The position numbers and the translations under genes were made by a program. The notes below the pieces were generated by a model. The model had not been told where the DNA came from, searched no databases, and was given only the letters and a program-made list of their open reading frames with translations. Below, piece after piece: positions 24,688 through 35,450 of a stretch of 64,000 bases of DNA; position 1 is the stretch's first letter, and each line of letters begins with the position of its first letter. Origin of the DNA: Rotaria macrura (taxonomy: Eukaryota > Rotifera > Eurotatoria > Philodinida > Philodinidae); NCBI GenBank assembly GCA_900239685.1, contig OENT01000080.1, positions 37,450 to 101,449 of the forward strand, read 5' to 3'.

Positions 24688-25886
24688 TTCGTAATCTTAT
24701 AGAGGACACCCTTTCGTCTCGATAGCAAACTGATATGATCACTTTTTTTTGCTATTTGCCTATATAAGTATTTGCATGGTACATACTAGACTTGGAAAAA
24801 AACTTCCTTTTACGAAAGTTAATCCCAGCAATACATTGGACCACATCAGTAGCATTTTCTTTATATTTCATCCGATCTATACCTACGAGCAAATAATATG
24901 AGAAGCACTCTAACAAGATTAATAGTAATACAACACGAGTGATTTGTTCGATTTTGAGTCATGATTGGGGAAGCCCATCGTGGACTATTTTCTTCTTGGA
25001 ATAATTTCTTTTGTGTATCATGAAATATGCTATGCTAATTTTGCGTTGACGAAAACGAAACTTAATCGCATCATTTGTTTTGACTTCAGCGCATGATTTT
25101 GTAGGTCTAATTGCGAATGAAAGTAGCTAATGAAAGACGACGTAGAAAAATATATCCAATAACTATTCGTAAAATAAGTTTAGAATAAAATCCAACTTAC
25201 TTGGTAGAATCGTGAGAACTCAGTTTTGTGGACCCAGTCTTTTCTTGAAAACTTTGCAACATCAACACTTTTTCCATATAAACTGTATCGATAGAGATGC
25301 TTTTTTAAAAATTTGAATTCGTTGAAAAAGAACTCGATGATTAAAAACTGATCAACTGCTACGTACATCACGATCTAATATTGGATCAGATTTTGTTATA
25401 CGGATAGTTCTTTTTCTATAAATCATACTGCCATCTTTAATATGCTGTGTATTGTATTTCTGTGTTATTCGAAAATAATAATTCTTCGAATTTAAGAAAC
25501 ATCGTATTTTCCACACAAGATGCATATGGAATTTGGTAAACGTTTCTGTTTTAAGTTTATACCCATGTCGAACTACGACACATATCAATCAAATCTTTCA
25601 GTAGATGACATGTTGAGCTTGCGCTCGGTGTAAATCCGCATAGAATCTTCGGAAAATAAGTACAGTGAATAAATTATTCAATACCTCTAATATCTGTGAG
25701 GGCAGCATATAATTATATGTATATCTTCGCTCGGGAACTGGATTAAGATGTTCATTCTTTTTGAAAACAAAATAATGGCAATTTTTGAATGAAGTGTGGT
25801 TATATGTGTAGATCGTGGCGTTTTTATTTTTTTGGCATGTGGTGAGGGGATATTCACAAACTTTATAGAAACCGACATAGGTGACA
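24688..25886. other. Non-coding stretch
   Basis: Several minus-strand frames (25180-25588, 25598-25992) overlap one another and show no motif; I read them as chance. Confidence 0.4.
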
Positions 25887-26964
25887 GAGACCGAAACGAA
25901 TAGAAAAATCCCAATTCGATTCGATTCGACCGCATTCGACTCATACACAACAGAAGATCGTATCGTTGCTGTTGGAGCGTGTGCACAGCCATGCTAAGCT
26001 AGCTTTATCTGTCTCGATGAACTTTATTCTTTTCTTTTGCTTTTAATTGTATTTCGCAAAGAATAATCATAATATAAAAACAGACTCGACAAGAAAAAGT
26101 AATTTCATAACAAAAAAAGAGACTGAGTAGGCTGCATCTAAAGATTCTAACCAAGGGAAAGAACTGTCTTGTCTATTTTCCAAAATGGACTTCTATTACA
26201 CTTGTACCTGCATTTCGTTGAATTTTCTGGGAATGCTAGGATATTCCGGCTATTGAAAAAGTTTTAGTACCAATACCAGGGATATTTTTATCTATGGTTT
26301 ACTTGTTGACATTATTTACAGCTAGAACTGAGATCTTTTAAGTTTTTGCAGATTACTTTGGATTTCGTAGGATCCCAATGATTTTCTCAAAATTTTTCAA
26401 AAATACTAGTCACTGTTGGAGCTGTTGCCTTGAATTTGGTTTCCACAGAATCGGTCTAAACTTTTTAGTATACATATGGTATTTCAAAAGCAATAAAATC
26501 TCAACTTTCACCCATTGATTCTATCAGTACGAAACTGCAAACGCACGTATAGGCAGCTGAACAGTATTAAACCTATACAGAAAATAATCGCGATGAAAAA
26601 AAGATGAACAATAGTTGAAATAGAATTATCAATCACTGTTACTTTCGATTGACCTAACAAAATGATTGTTGTTCACTATTGAGAGGTCAAACTTCGAACT
26701 TCTTTGCATGAGAATTCGCCTAGCAGCGATGAACTAACCACCCGATGGTGGTATTGCTACAAAGTGTTGAAAAACACATCACACAACGCGAAAAATATTA
26801 GAAAATGACGCTCAGTGTGTCGATTCGGAAGTGGAACCGAATAGACACTTCGGATTTGATTCGATTCGATTCGACCTACTTTTTCAAAATCTCAATTCTA
26901 TTCGATTCTATTCGGGTTGAGTCGAATCGAATCATTCGACAATTCGATTCGTTTTCGGTATCTC
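25887..26964. repeat. Element with ATTCGATTCG-rich inverted arms
   Basis: The left arm (25887 to about 25945) reads GAGACCGAAACGAATAG and then ATTCGATTCGATTCGAC. The right arm (about 26812-26964), read on the minus strand, starts GAGATACCGAAAACGAATCG and continues into ATTCGATTCGACTC. The arms are thus inverted, imperfect copies built on an iterated ATTCG word and separated by about 0.9 kb without a gene. This fits a non-autonomous DNA transposon, but a target duplication was not found. Confidence 0.45.
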
Positions 26965-28843
26965 ATAGGTTACGTTTCTATATAGCCTTTTTCCAAAATT
27001 TAATAACTGATGTTCAAGTTATAACTTAAAAATTTCAGTTTCTATGAACCCATGGAATAAAAACATGGCAAAATATGATGTAAATTACATCATTTGAATG
27101 AAACGTTTTGCTAGAAGAAATGATGTTGATAATGAAAAAATGCCATTTTTCATCATGAAACGGATATAATCTTTCAGTTTTTTTAAAGTCATGCATGATT
27201 TCGACATGTAAATCATGGCATTAAAATATGATTTAGTTTTCACAAAAATCACTCTCATTAAATGATTAATATTAATGCACTGCTACTAGAACGTACTGAA
27301 AACAGCACCTGAACTCTTCACAAAGCTCAGTCTAAGTGCTCTCCGTCTGGCTATGCGATGAACTGGGAGAGTCCTCTATTCTACGGAGTCATATAGACTA
27401 GTTACCGTAAATAATACATACATTCATGTAAAATCAGCAGGGTCTGACATCCTATCTATTCTTAAACATTACTTTATTTTCCGAAATGATATGTGTCAGC
27501 ATACTATTTAGCAGTGATTCGAATTCATCCGTTAAATGGTGCATTTTTAATCAATTTCATTCGTGATAACCATTTTTCATTCAAATTGGACAAATCACTT
27601 CCAATAAAAAATATACGTCCAGTAGCTGCCTGAATTTTACTGGAAAGCAATGAATATCCTTTCGCAATTGCCATTTCTCGAGAAACCCTAAATTACTGGA
27701 ATGAACAATGGTGCAGAAAAAACTAAACCAATCAAGTGACTTCCAGTTTTGAGAACAACGCTCCGCAACGATATGATAACGATGTCTAAAAACGAAACTA
27801 CCACTATAATGTGCAATTTTTGAAAAACTCAAGAGCATGAGATAAAAATAGTGCAAAGATAATGGTACCAATAAAGGGATTTTGATTTTTTCTGAAAACA
27901 TAGTTTAATGAAGAGAAAATAATACAGAAGTACTGAAAATACTTCTATTATGACCGTTTCACGAAAACATCAGGATTATGTGATTTAAATGATGAAGAAA
28001 TAACGAAATTCATGTACTGTTTCCTATTTTTCGCCAGTAGGGAAATTCATCAGATGAAAACGTTGCAAACATAATAAAAATAATCAAGTCATTTTGATTT
28101 TTCGGGAAAACAAAAGTGCATCAGATGAAAGTGATTGAAAAATAATGAAATTATCGTGGTAGTTTTAATTTTTGTGAAATAATCTAAGTCATCGAATTTT
28201 TCCAAGAAAAAGTTTAGAAATAATCATTTAACTGAAATTACAATGCTTTTTTTTATTCTCTACGAAGTATGGTTAAAAAAATCTCCTATTATCCATTACA
28301 ATCAATGGGTTTCTGCATCATACATATATAATGTACCGCGGGTGATACTGCTAATCAATGTTTCATGTTTTCAACTATTTTCTTCTGTTTCTCACATTCA
28401 ATTTTATCATGATGATCCGTTAGGATATTTTGATAACGTGTGTACTACAGACATTTGAAGAATATACTATTGAGTTCACATTAATAACATGGCCTCCTTT
28501 TGAATTCGAACCATGAAATACACACAAAGCTAAAGAATCTCAAGAAAATCTTGCGTGTTCAGCTGTTTTTCTTTCAACAATTGACCTGTACCTCCGTTTT
28601 TGATAAAATGATTATAAAATACTGCTTTTCAACATTTTTAAACACCTAACCACCTCGCAATTCTATAACTAGTACGCCGTCTTTGTGAGATTATAATTTA
28701 TTATGTTTATCATTATGCTTAGAGAAATAGAGGTGAGCGATCTTCGAAGCGAAAACTTATAAATGTTCTTGTAAAGTCTTTGCATTAAAAGTAACAGTAG
28801 ATTAAACAAACTATTTATTAAAAAACAACAAATATAGCTAGAA
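26965..28843. other. Non-coding stretch with weak internal repetition
   Basis: CATCAGATGAAA recurs at 28048 and 28119 with similar following sequence, and a looser copy lies near 27970, suggesting degenerate tandem units of about 70-75 bp. An open frame at 27581-27901 (-) overlaps the edge of this region and has no motif. Confidence 0.35.
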
Positions 28844-31171
28844 TTAAGAATAATGCTCTAAATACTCTGTATTTTTTTGCATTTCGAGCACAAGTTGGAG
28901 ATTTCTTTCAGTTTCGATCGATTCTGTCATCCCATTTGGTGCAATATGAGAGTATATTTTCAAGACTCGTTCGAAATAATGTCGTGCTTCGGTTAATGCT
29001 CCTAAATTGAGTTGTGCCAGACCAAGATTATTCAATAGTTCGGCAGATTCAGATAGATTAGATGGACGTGTTCGTTCGAATAGTGTTAAAGCACGTGTGC
29101 CCAATTTGAGTGACTGAGCATCATGACCAAAATCATGATGAATATAACTCAATAAAGCTAAACTTCTACCCACAACAGTGTCATCATTAGATCCGCCAGC
29201 CTCACATAACGTCCATGCTCGTTGTGCAAAATCAAGTGCTTCGCTCAACTCTTTTCGAGCCCGGTGAACTTTTGCAATACTTGTGAGACAGATAGCTAAT
29301 TCGTTCGAATTACGTGGATAACGAGATTCGTACAAGGCCAACGCACGTTTATGATACATTACAGATAAATCGTATTTTCTGAGATTGTAGGACATTGTAC
29401 CGAGTCGTAAAAGTGTATCAGCGAGATCTTCATCGTCCTGACAAATAAATAATATATGTAGAGTTATTTTTCATTCTCTTAGGATTATTTTCTCATGTTC
29501 TCTATAGTGAAAGATTACATTAGGAAGGATGTCCTATTTTACCTCTCCCTGCGTGTCGAGTGCTTGTTTATAATATTCGACTGCAGTATCGTAGTCTTGT
29601 TTTTCATCCGCATACAACTGAGCAAGTCTTTTAAGAATGCTAACGGTGGTTGGTCGAATTCGTCGATAGGCTTCAATGGCTCGATCAATATCACCGCGTT
29701 TCAAATAGCGTTCTGCCTCTAATTCGTCTGTGGATATTTGAGAACTACTAGGTTCTATCGGTTCATTTCTAAAATTTAAATCAACTTCGATGACTTCTAG
29801 TTATTTCGTTACATCAACGTAATGGTTTATTCGAGATACTACTCATACCTGACTTCGGTTACTATTGGCGGTGGTGACGGCGTTGGTGGAGGAGGTGGAC
29901 TCGGAGGTATCGGTGGAGTAGATAACTCATCTAGAAGTTCGACTATTGTTTTTCCTTTGTTGTTTTCTTTGTATTCCAATGCTAACTTCTTTCCTCCATC
30001 TGAATTAGTCTTCATTTTAACGATCGACATAGGACCTCTATTGACACATACTACTTGAAAATTTGTTCCGATATCAAAAGCAATTACTTTTGTACCATTT
30101 TCTAGTTTGACTTCACCAAAACGAGCAGATGCATCAAAGTCAATTTTAAATAAAACAGACAATAGATCAGGTCGATATCCTGATGACGCCGCTGATTCGA
30201 GTTCACCAGTTCGTGATTCTGAACATATAAAAAATCCATTAGTACAAACCAGTTTACCAACATTTGTTTCGAACATATCGAGCAATTCATTTGGTAGCTT
30301 CATGCCTCGATAGAATTGACCATGACCATGCTTTTGAGATTGTTGCTTCAAAACACGGCTGACATCATTGAGAAGACATTGATATGGTGAGAGAAGCTTA
30401 AGAGAAGGTAACATGAGAGCAGATCGTAGAGAACGCGATGGAAATGGTGAAACAATACACCAACGAAGTGAATCATTTGCTCGATAAGATTTATCGAATT
30501 CATTAACTAGTAATAGTCGTCTCGGATTACCTTTGTAATAGTTTCGAGCTTTTTCCACCAAATCATCTTTACTGTTCGACGTTTCCTTTTGACATGCTGT
30601 CTAAGGAAGGAAAACCGAATGATTTAAGTAAATATCATACTTACTGCAAATAAAAGCAACTTACTTCTTCTTTCCAGATTTGCCACCAGAGAAAGATATT
30701 ATCCGATTCAAAAGCAAATTTTTCCAGATGACTATGTTCAAACATATCTAGTGTTTTTTTGAGCGCTCGAAGAAGTTCTTCTTGTTGAGTAAAAATATTG
30801 ATTAACTTGGGCACATCTCTTCGAACACTGTTCTCATCTGGATCAAGTACAAAGATAGCTTCAACAGCTATGCATGAATGTACGGTGGCTAGGAGTTCAC
30901 CATCGTTCGACGATGAAATAAAGAAGATCCTCTCATGAGAAGATTTTGTAAAATTTAAACAAGCCGATATATCCGTAAACGTTCGCACACAATCACTCAT
31001 TCCACGAAGAGCACCAACTAAATTGCCGGTTGGATCTCGTCGGAGTTCAAGCCATACGAAAGTGATACAATCACTATTGAGAGTTTGATCGATTTCAGTT
31101 TTACATAAGCTAGTCTTTGTTGATTCTTTCAAAAGCGTTGGTAAAGGACTTGAATTCTTCGATGAGCTCAT
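28844..31171 (-). CDS. ADP-ribosyltransferase-domain protein with C-terminal TPRs (692 aa)
   Basis: Exons 31171-30665, 30600-29849, 29768-29543 and 29437-28844 join in frame with GT-AG introns (64, 80 and 105 bp) to give 692 residues. Residues 1-169 are a mixed alpha/beta N-terminal region of the sort seen in many rotifer ART proteins. Residues about 180-360 match the arginine-specific mono-ADP-ribosyltransferase fold: QFYRGM (Arg267) for the NAD-binding Arg, TNGFFICSES (289-298) for the Ser-Thr-Ser strand, and a GTNFQV strand after it. The Glu-x-Glu seen in active members is not evident where expected, so catalysis is uncertain. A proline-rich linker (STPPIPPSPPPPP...) leads to tetratricopeptide repeats of the kinesin-light-chain type (EALDFAQRAW, LLNNLGLAQLNLGALTEARHYF). 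No signal peptide: probably intracellular. AATAAA lies on the minus strand at 28814-28819. Confidence 0.8.
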
Positions 31172-32242
31172 TTCTTTTGATTCTAATAGACTATGGAGAA
31201 AGAAAATGGCAAATGTAATTGATTTTTGTTTTTTTTCCCTTCCAAGCCAATCGAAACTAACGCTCCATGATTCCAATGGGTTTCTACAAGAGCAAATCAG
31301 TGAGAAAATGCCAGATTCTAATCGGAGTTTTACGCAATAAAATCGCAACTATAATCGATCGAAATTTTTTAGATCAACTGTAATTTGATTTTTGATCGAA
31401 GATCATCTCCTAAATCAAATGTCATTTTGATTAAAATCATATGTTTGTTTATTTTATATGATTTCAATCAAACTTATGCTTGATTTCGGAGATTATCTTT
31501 GAAAAAGAATCTAATTATCATTTGTTCACTAAGAATGCTTAATGTTAAACTTTTCCTTCACAGGGCAAGCACACAGTTTTCACTTCTTACATAAACTAGT
31601 TTTGCTTACTCATTCAAATCGATTAAAATACAAACTAGATGTTGCACAGCAAGTTTGTTGACATGTGATTACCGTCACACCGTCGTTGCCTCCTCCTTTC
31701 TTGAAGATCAGAAAGAGTGAGAAAGAAAAACGTCGTCGACGGCTGAGCATGAGAATGTGAAAAATATTATGATGTTGAGTGTGTCGACTTTAATTGCTGT
31801 CGAGTTAAAAACACTCATGCAAAATTGTATTGCAAATACAATCTTTCTTTGCAGTTGTTTCCATGTTGGAAGTTTTATTATGGATGTAAGCGCACATGTT
31901 GTTGGAGAAGAAGACTAAACCTTCATTCGTCTAAAACCATCGCATATATAAGTTTAAGACAAAATGAGAATCTTTGGCAATAATAAAATGCATACTGGCA
32001 CATTTGATCGTGAAGTCATTTTAATAATTGAGATTCATAGAATTTTCCTAATGATGTATCGTCATAAGAAAGTAGAGAGTTGACGAGAGTAGATAAAAAC
32101 CCAGTCATAAAATATCACTTCTTCCACTGAAAATACTTGAACATCATGTTATGGTATCATTCCGATAAAAATCAGTACCATACTCACTCTATACATCTCA
32201 AAAAAACTCTTCCCTAATCCTTCCATTTGTCACACATCTAGG
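31172..32242. other. Non-coding stretch upstream of the ART-TPR gene
   Basis: Should contain the gene's promoter. The open frame of the first exon continues upstream to 31348, but the Met at 31171 starts the part that resembles the family. No other feature recognised. Confidence 0.4.
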
Positions 32243-32560
32243 TCAACGATTCCTTGATTTCCGGCGGGGATCCGCAGAAAAGATACCGCTTCGGACGGTA
32301 AACCGCCGAGAACAATGCCTGAAAATCGGCACATAAATCTGGTGCCTACATCCAGTTGCCGTTTTTGCCAGTTTTGGAGTCATTTCTGGCGGAATAGGAT
32401 ACATATGGTCACAGAACGCAATCATCTCATTCCTGCTTTCAAGTTTATAACATGTCTGATGCTTTCCTGCGTAATCCTGCTCGTACTTCTCGATCTGTGT
32501 CTGAAATTCCTGAGGATCATTAAGGTGCGGTGATCTTCTTAGTTTCGTGCATAAATATAT
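32243..32560 (-). other. GC-richer island with a 105-codon open frame
   Basis: A sharply bounded stretch visibly richer in G and C than its surroundings. On the minus strand it is open from 32560 to a stop at 32243-32245. The frame reads like protein (HLNDPQEFQTQIEKYEQDY, then MIAFCDHMYPIPPEM and a Cys/His/Arg-rich end), but the only Met lies 60 codons from the end. It may be an exon or fragment of a gene with foreign or atypical codon use. I do not recognise the family. Confidence 0.35.
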
Positions 32561-32874
32561 TCACTATATGCTTGTTCAGAAATTTCGGCAAGTTTTTAGA
32601 TTTCATCTCTATTTTTGGAAATTTTTGTCAATTTAAAATTTCGGAGTTTCTATCGCTCTTTGTAAAGGCTGGGAAATTTCTGTAGTTTCTGAAATTTCTT
32701 TCTCTAGAATTTTAGACGTACCTTAATGAATTAAATATGCTTCTGACGTTGATCACTGCAAGCTTTTCTGATTTTGACGGGTTTGTTATTGATAAACTTG
32801 GTATTGTTCTATTTCACTATTGCATATGTAAGTGCCAAACATTTTTTAGATCTGATCTTGCGCCTGCACATCTC

Positions 32875-33179
32875 TACCCAGGTCGAAAAATCTGATGCAA
32901 GATCTTATGAAATACATACAAGATCTTGGAAAATGGGCGAAATCTTTCAAGAATCTGACAAAAAATCGTCGTCTCAGAGGTCTTGCATAAGATCGCACCG
33001 TAAGATTCTTGAAAGATCTGATTAATTTGCAAGACCTTTCAAGAAACTGATTGTGCGATCTGATACAAGATCTCAGAGACTACGATTTTCGTATGATTTT
33101 TTGTCGGATCTTACACGATCATATAAGATCAGATGCAGAATCTTATCAGATCTTAGCATCTGGTTGCTTGCCCTGGATA
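32875..33179. mobile_element. TA-flanked element with AGATCT palindromes (301 bp)
   Basis: CCCAGG (32877-32882) and CCTGGA (33172-33177) form inverted ends, each bordered by TA. The inside is filled with variants of CAAGATCTT and GATCTGAT in both orientations. End type and 2-bp duplication match the large EnSpm element, but the iterated word differs. No coding capacity; probably a non-autonomous relative. Confidence 0.6.
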
Positions 33180-33397
33180 GTACCACATACTAGATTTTTT
33201 ATATTTGGTATTCCTTTTGATTATTTTTTCAAAACAGTAAAAACAATTAGAAAACAATATCGCTTTAAATCAACATCCACTTTCACAGATATTGTTGATG
33301 ACTTAGGAGTATAGTTTTAAGGAACAAGACCTTCCGTATTTTTCAACGACTGTCATTAATGAAATTGTTTTGTTCTCATAAATTAGAATTCTATTTC

Positions 33398-33742
33398 TAC
33401 CCAGGAGGAGCATTCCCACCATTGGATCCAATCGGATGCCACTCAGATCCGATCATGTTTCTATCGGAGTTTCTCTAATCCAACGAAATCCCATCGGATT
33501 CTTGGTTGCGATCTGACATTCGGATCCCTAGTGTTGGGTTTTATCGAATCCTACTATCCGAATCCGATTGGATTTCATCGTATGATCAAACAGGCCTCTA
33601 CTATTGGGATTAAATGCTAATTCGTACACAAATAAGAAAATAGGTTTCTCCCGTCGGATCCNTTACTGTTTCCACAACCCGGATTCCCATAGGATTTCAT
33701 CGGATCCGATCGGATTCGGTATCGGATTCATTCGTCTGGGTA
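33398..33742. mobile_element. TA-flanked element with GGATCC palindromes (341 bp)
   Basis: CCCAGG (33400-33405) and CTGGG (33736-33740) form inverted ends, each bordered by TA. Inside are many copies of ATCGGATCC/CGGATTC in both orientations. One unknown base (N) lies at 33662. A shorter element of the same kind sits at 39423-39591. Confidence 0.65.
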
Positions 33743-34423
33743 GATCGAATAGGGTAAGCGATAGTTTTGAAGAAAGAAAAAAATCGTTTGTACTAACTAT
33801 ATCCCTTTAAAGGATGAGTATGGGAATTCTAAGAAAGAAGTTTTTTTCTATATTATCGAAATGTAATCGGCTAGAAAGTTAGAAGTAATTAGTCACATCA
33901 CAATAGTATGCCTGAAGTCTTTCATTATGTGACACTCAATTATCTAGTATTTGACATTCTTGTTAAACACTCAAGAGCTTATTGAATATTACTGTAATTT
34001 GGATGTGTGCATAGGAATATAATATTGTTGAAGAATGTGCACATTGATTTTAGTATTGCATAGGTACTGACATCAACGTTCGCACTTTTCCTATTTACAT
34101 TAATATTCCACATTCACACCGATTCAATAGAAGTTTAGATAAAGTCCTGAGAATATGTATTTGCATATCCTTTTGTATTAATTTCGAATGTAGAGTGTTC
34201 ATTTTTAAGAATCTGAATTTGCAATTCTTACCATTACACTTGAATATTATGGGTAATGATTCAGGTATACTTTTCTTCACATTATCTTTGTTTCAATCTT
34301 TAGGGGAACCAAATTGCCGTAATTTATTTTTGATATGGATCCTTTTTATTTTTTATTTTGTTCAATCAAACAAGAGAAGGAAAATATTTATAATCATATG
34401 AAAATGAAAATAAACTGGAATAG
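33743..34423. other. Non-coding stretch downstream of GILT
   Basis: 3' side of the GILT gene on the minus strand. Short open frames on both strands show no motif. Confidence 0.4.
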
Positions 34424-35450
34424 TTACAATATCTTCTTACAACGTGATGGTGGATTAGGACCCTAAATTCCATAAAAGATAAGTTTCAATTTTTCTTGAC
34501 AATAAGTACACTTTATTGATTTTACCTTGTATGTTTGACAAAGAAGAGAAATAAGATTAGTCTCAGCCAAATCTTGAATCTCTTTCGTATGGTTACCATT
34601 AAGTGTCACCCATGGTACAAATCCTTGCGTTGGTTTAGTACTTTCAGTTTGAACAGCATATGCATGCTGTAATTGATTTCCCATGCGACTATTGGTACAT
34701 GTTGCAATTTTGTCAAAATCAATGCTTGTATTTTTTGCACATTGTCTTGCAACTGTTTCGACATCATCTACTATGGAGTCCATGCAATGAATGAACGGCT
34801 AAAAAGATATCTTTCAAAGCATTTCTGTATTCTATTTTGAAAGAGTTGTATTTGATTACCATATGTTGTCGAGTCTCGGGATATAAAGCAATGACACATG
34901 TCTAAAAGTTAGCATGAAAAACTTCGATGTTTTACATGATGTGTAATTATATACTTACATGAATAAGATTTCCGTAGCATTCATCTGCACCATGTTGGCA
35001 ATAGAATTGATAGAGTTGTGTTTCAGGTCGATAAACTTCATGAGCATTGCCATAGGGAATAAATGTCAGATTCACTATATCGGCTACAGCTTGATATGCA
35101 AACCAAACTTGTGTTATAATAAATTGACGACAATCAGCACAAAGGGATTCATAATAAATTGTAAAATTAACACGATCATTATTCGAAGTTTTCCATATGA
35201 ATGCCTCACATTGTTTATGTACCTGAAAGTAATAAGAAAAAAAAACATGCTTGTAGAAGTACCAAAGCACAACATTAATACAAACTCCACATATTCTAGC
35301 GATCTCTTTTGTTTTACACCAATCAGCTGATGAACTTGGGCACTGAAGAGGAAATACACTTGAGCTCAGCACGAAAGTACCGTAAGTAACAACAAAAAGA
35401 AAAGAAACAATATTCATGGTGAGAAAGATAAATTGAAATGTTTTATGCAC
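34424..35450 (-). CDS. GILT-type lysosomal thiol reductase (260 aa)
   Basis: Reduces disulfides in proteins unfolding in the lysosome. Exons 35450-35286, 35222-34959, 34901-34860, 34798-34526 and 34462-34424 join in phase 0 throughout with GT-AG introns of about 57-63 bp, giving 260 residues with no interruption. A hydrophobic N-terminus (FLFVVTYGTFVLSS) is a signal peptide; Met12 is an alternative start. Active site CADC (Cys83, Cys86) fits the CXXC of the family. The GILT signature CQHGX2ECX2NX4C is complete: CQHGADEC (130-137), Asn140, and Cys145 across an intron. N-terminal cysteines precede it, and C-terminal Cys pairs end in YKGPNPPSRC. One donor (GTTTGT at 35285) is atypical but the join restores the expected reading. 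The last two introns delimit very short exons (42 and 39 bp). Confidence 0.88.

Noticed and set aside
25180-25992. Run of overlapping minus-strand frames
   Set aside because: They overlap in different frames, and part is made of the ATTCG repeat.
27581-27901. Minus-strand open frame of 106 codons
   Set aside because: No motif, lies next to degenerate repeats, and no splice partner was found.
34959-35330. Plus-strand open frame of 123 codons
   Set aside because: Lies antisense to the GILT exons and mirrors their codons.
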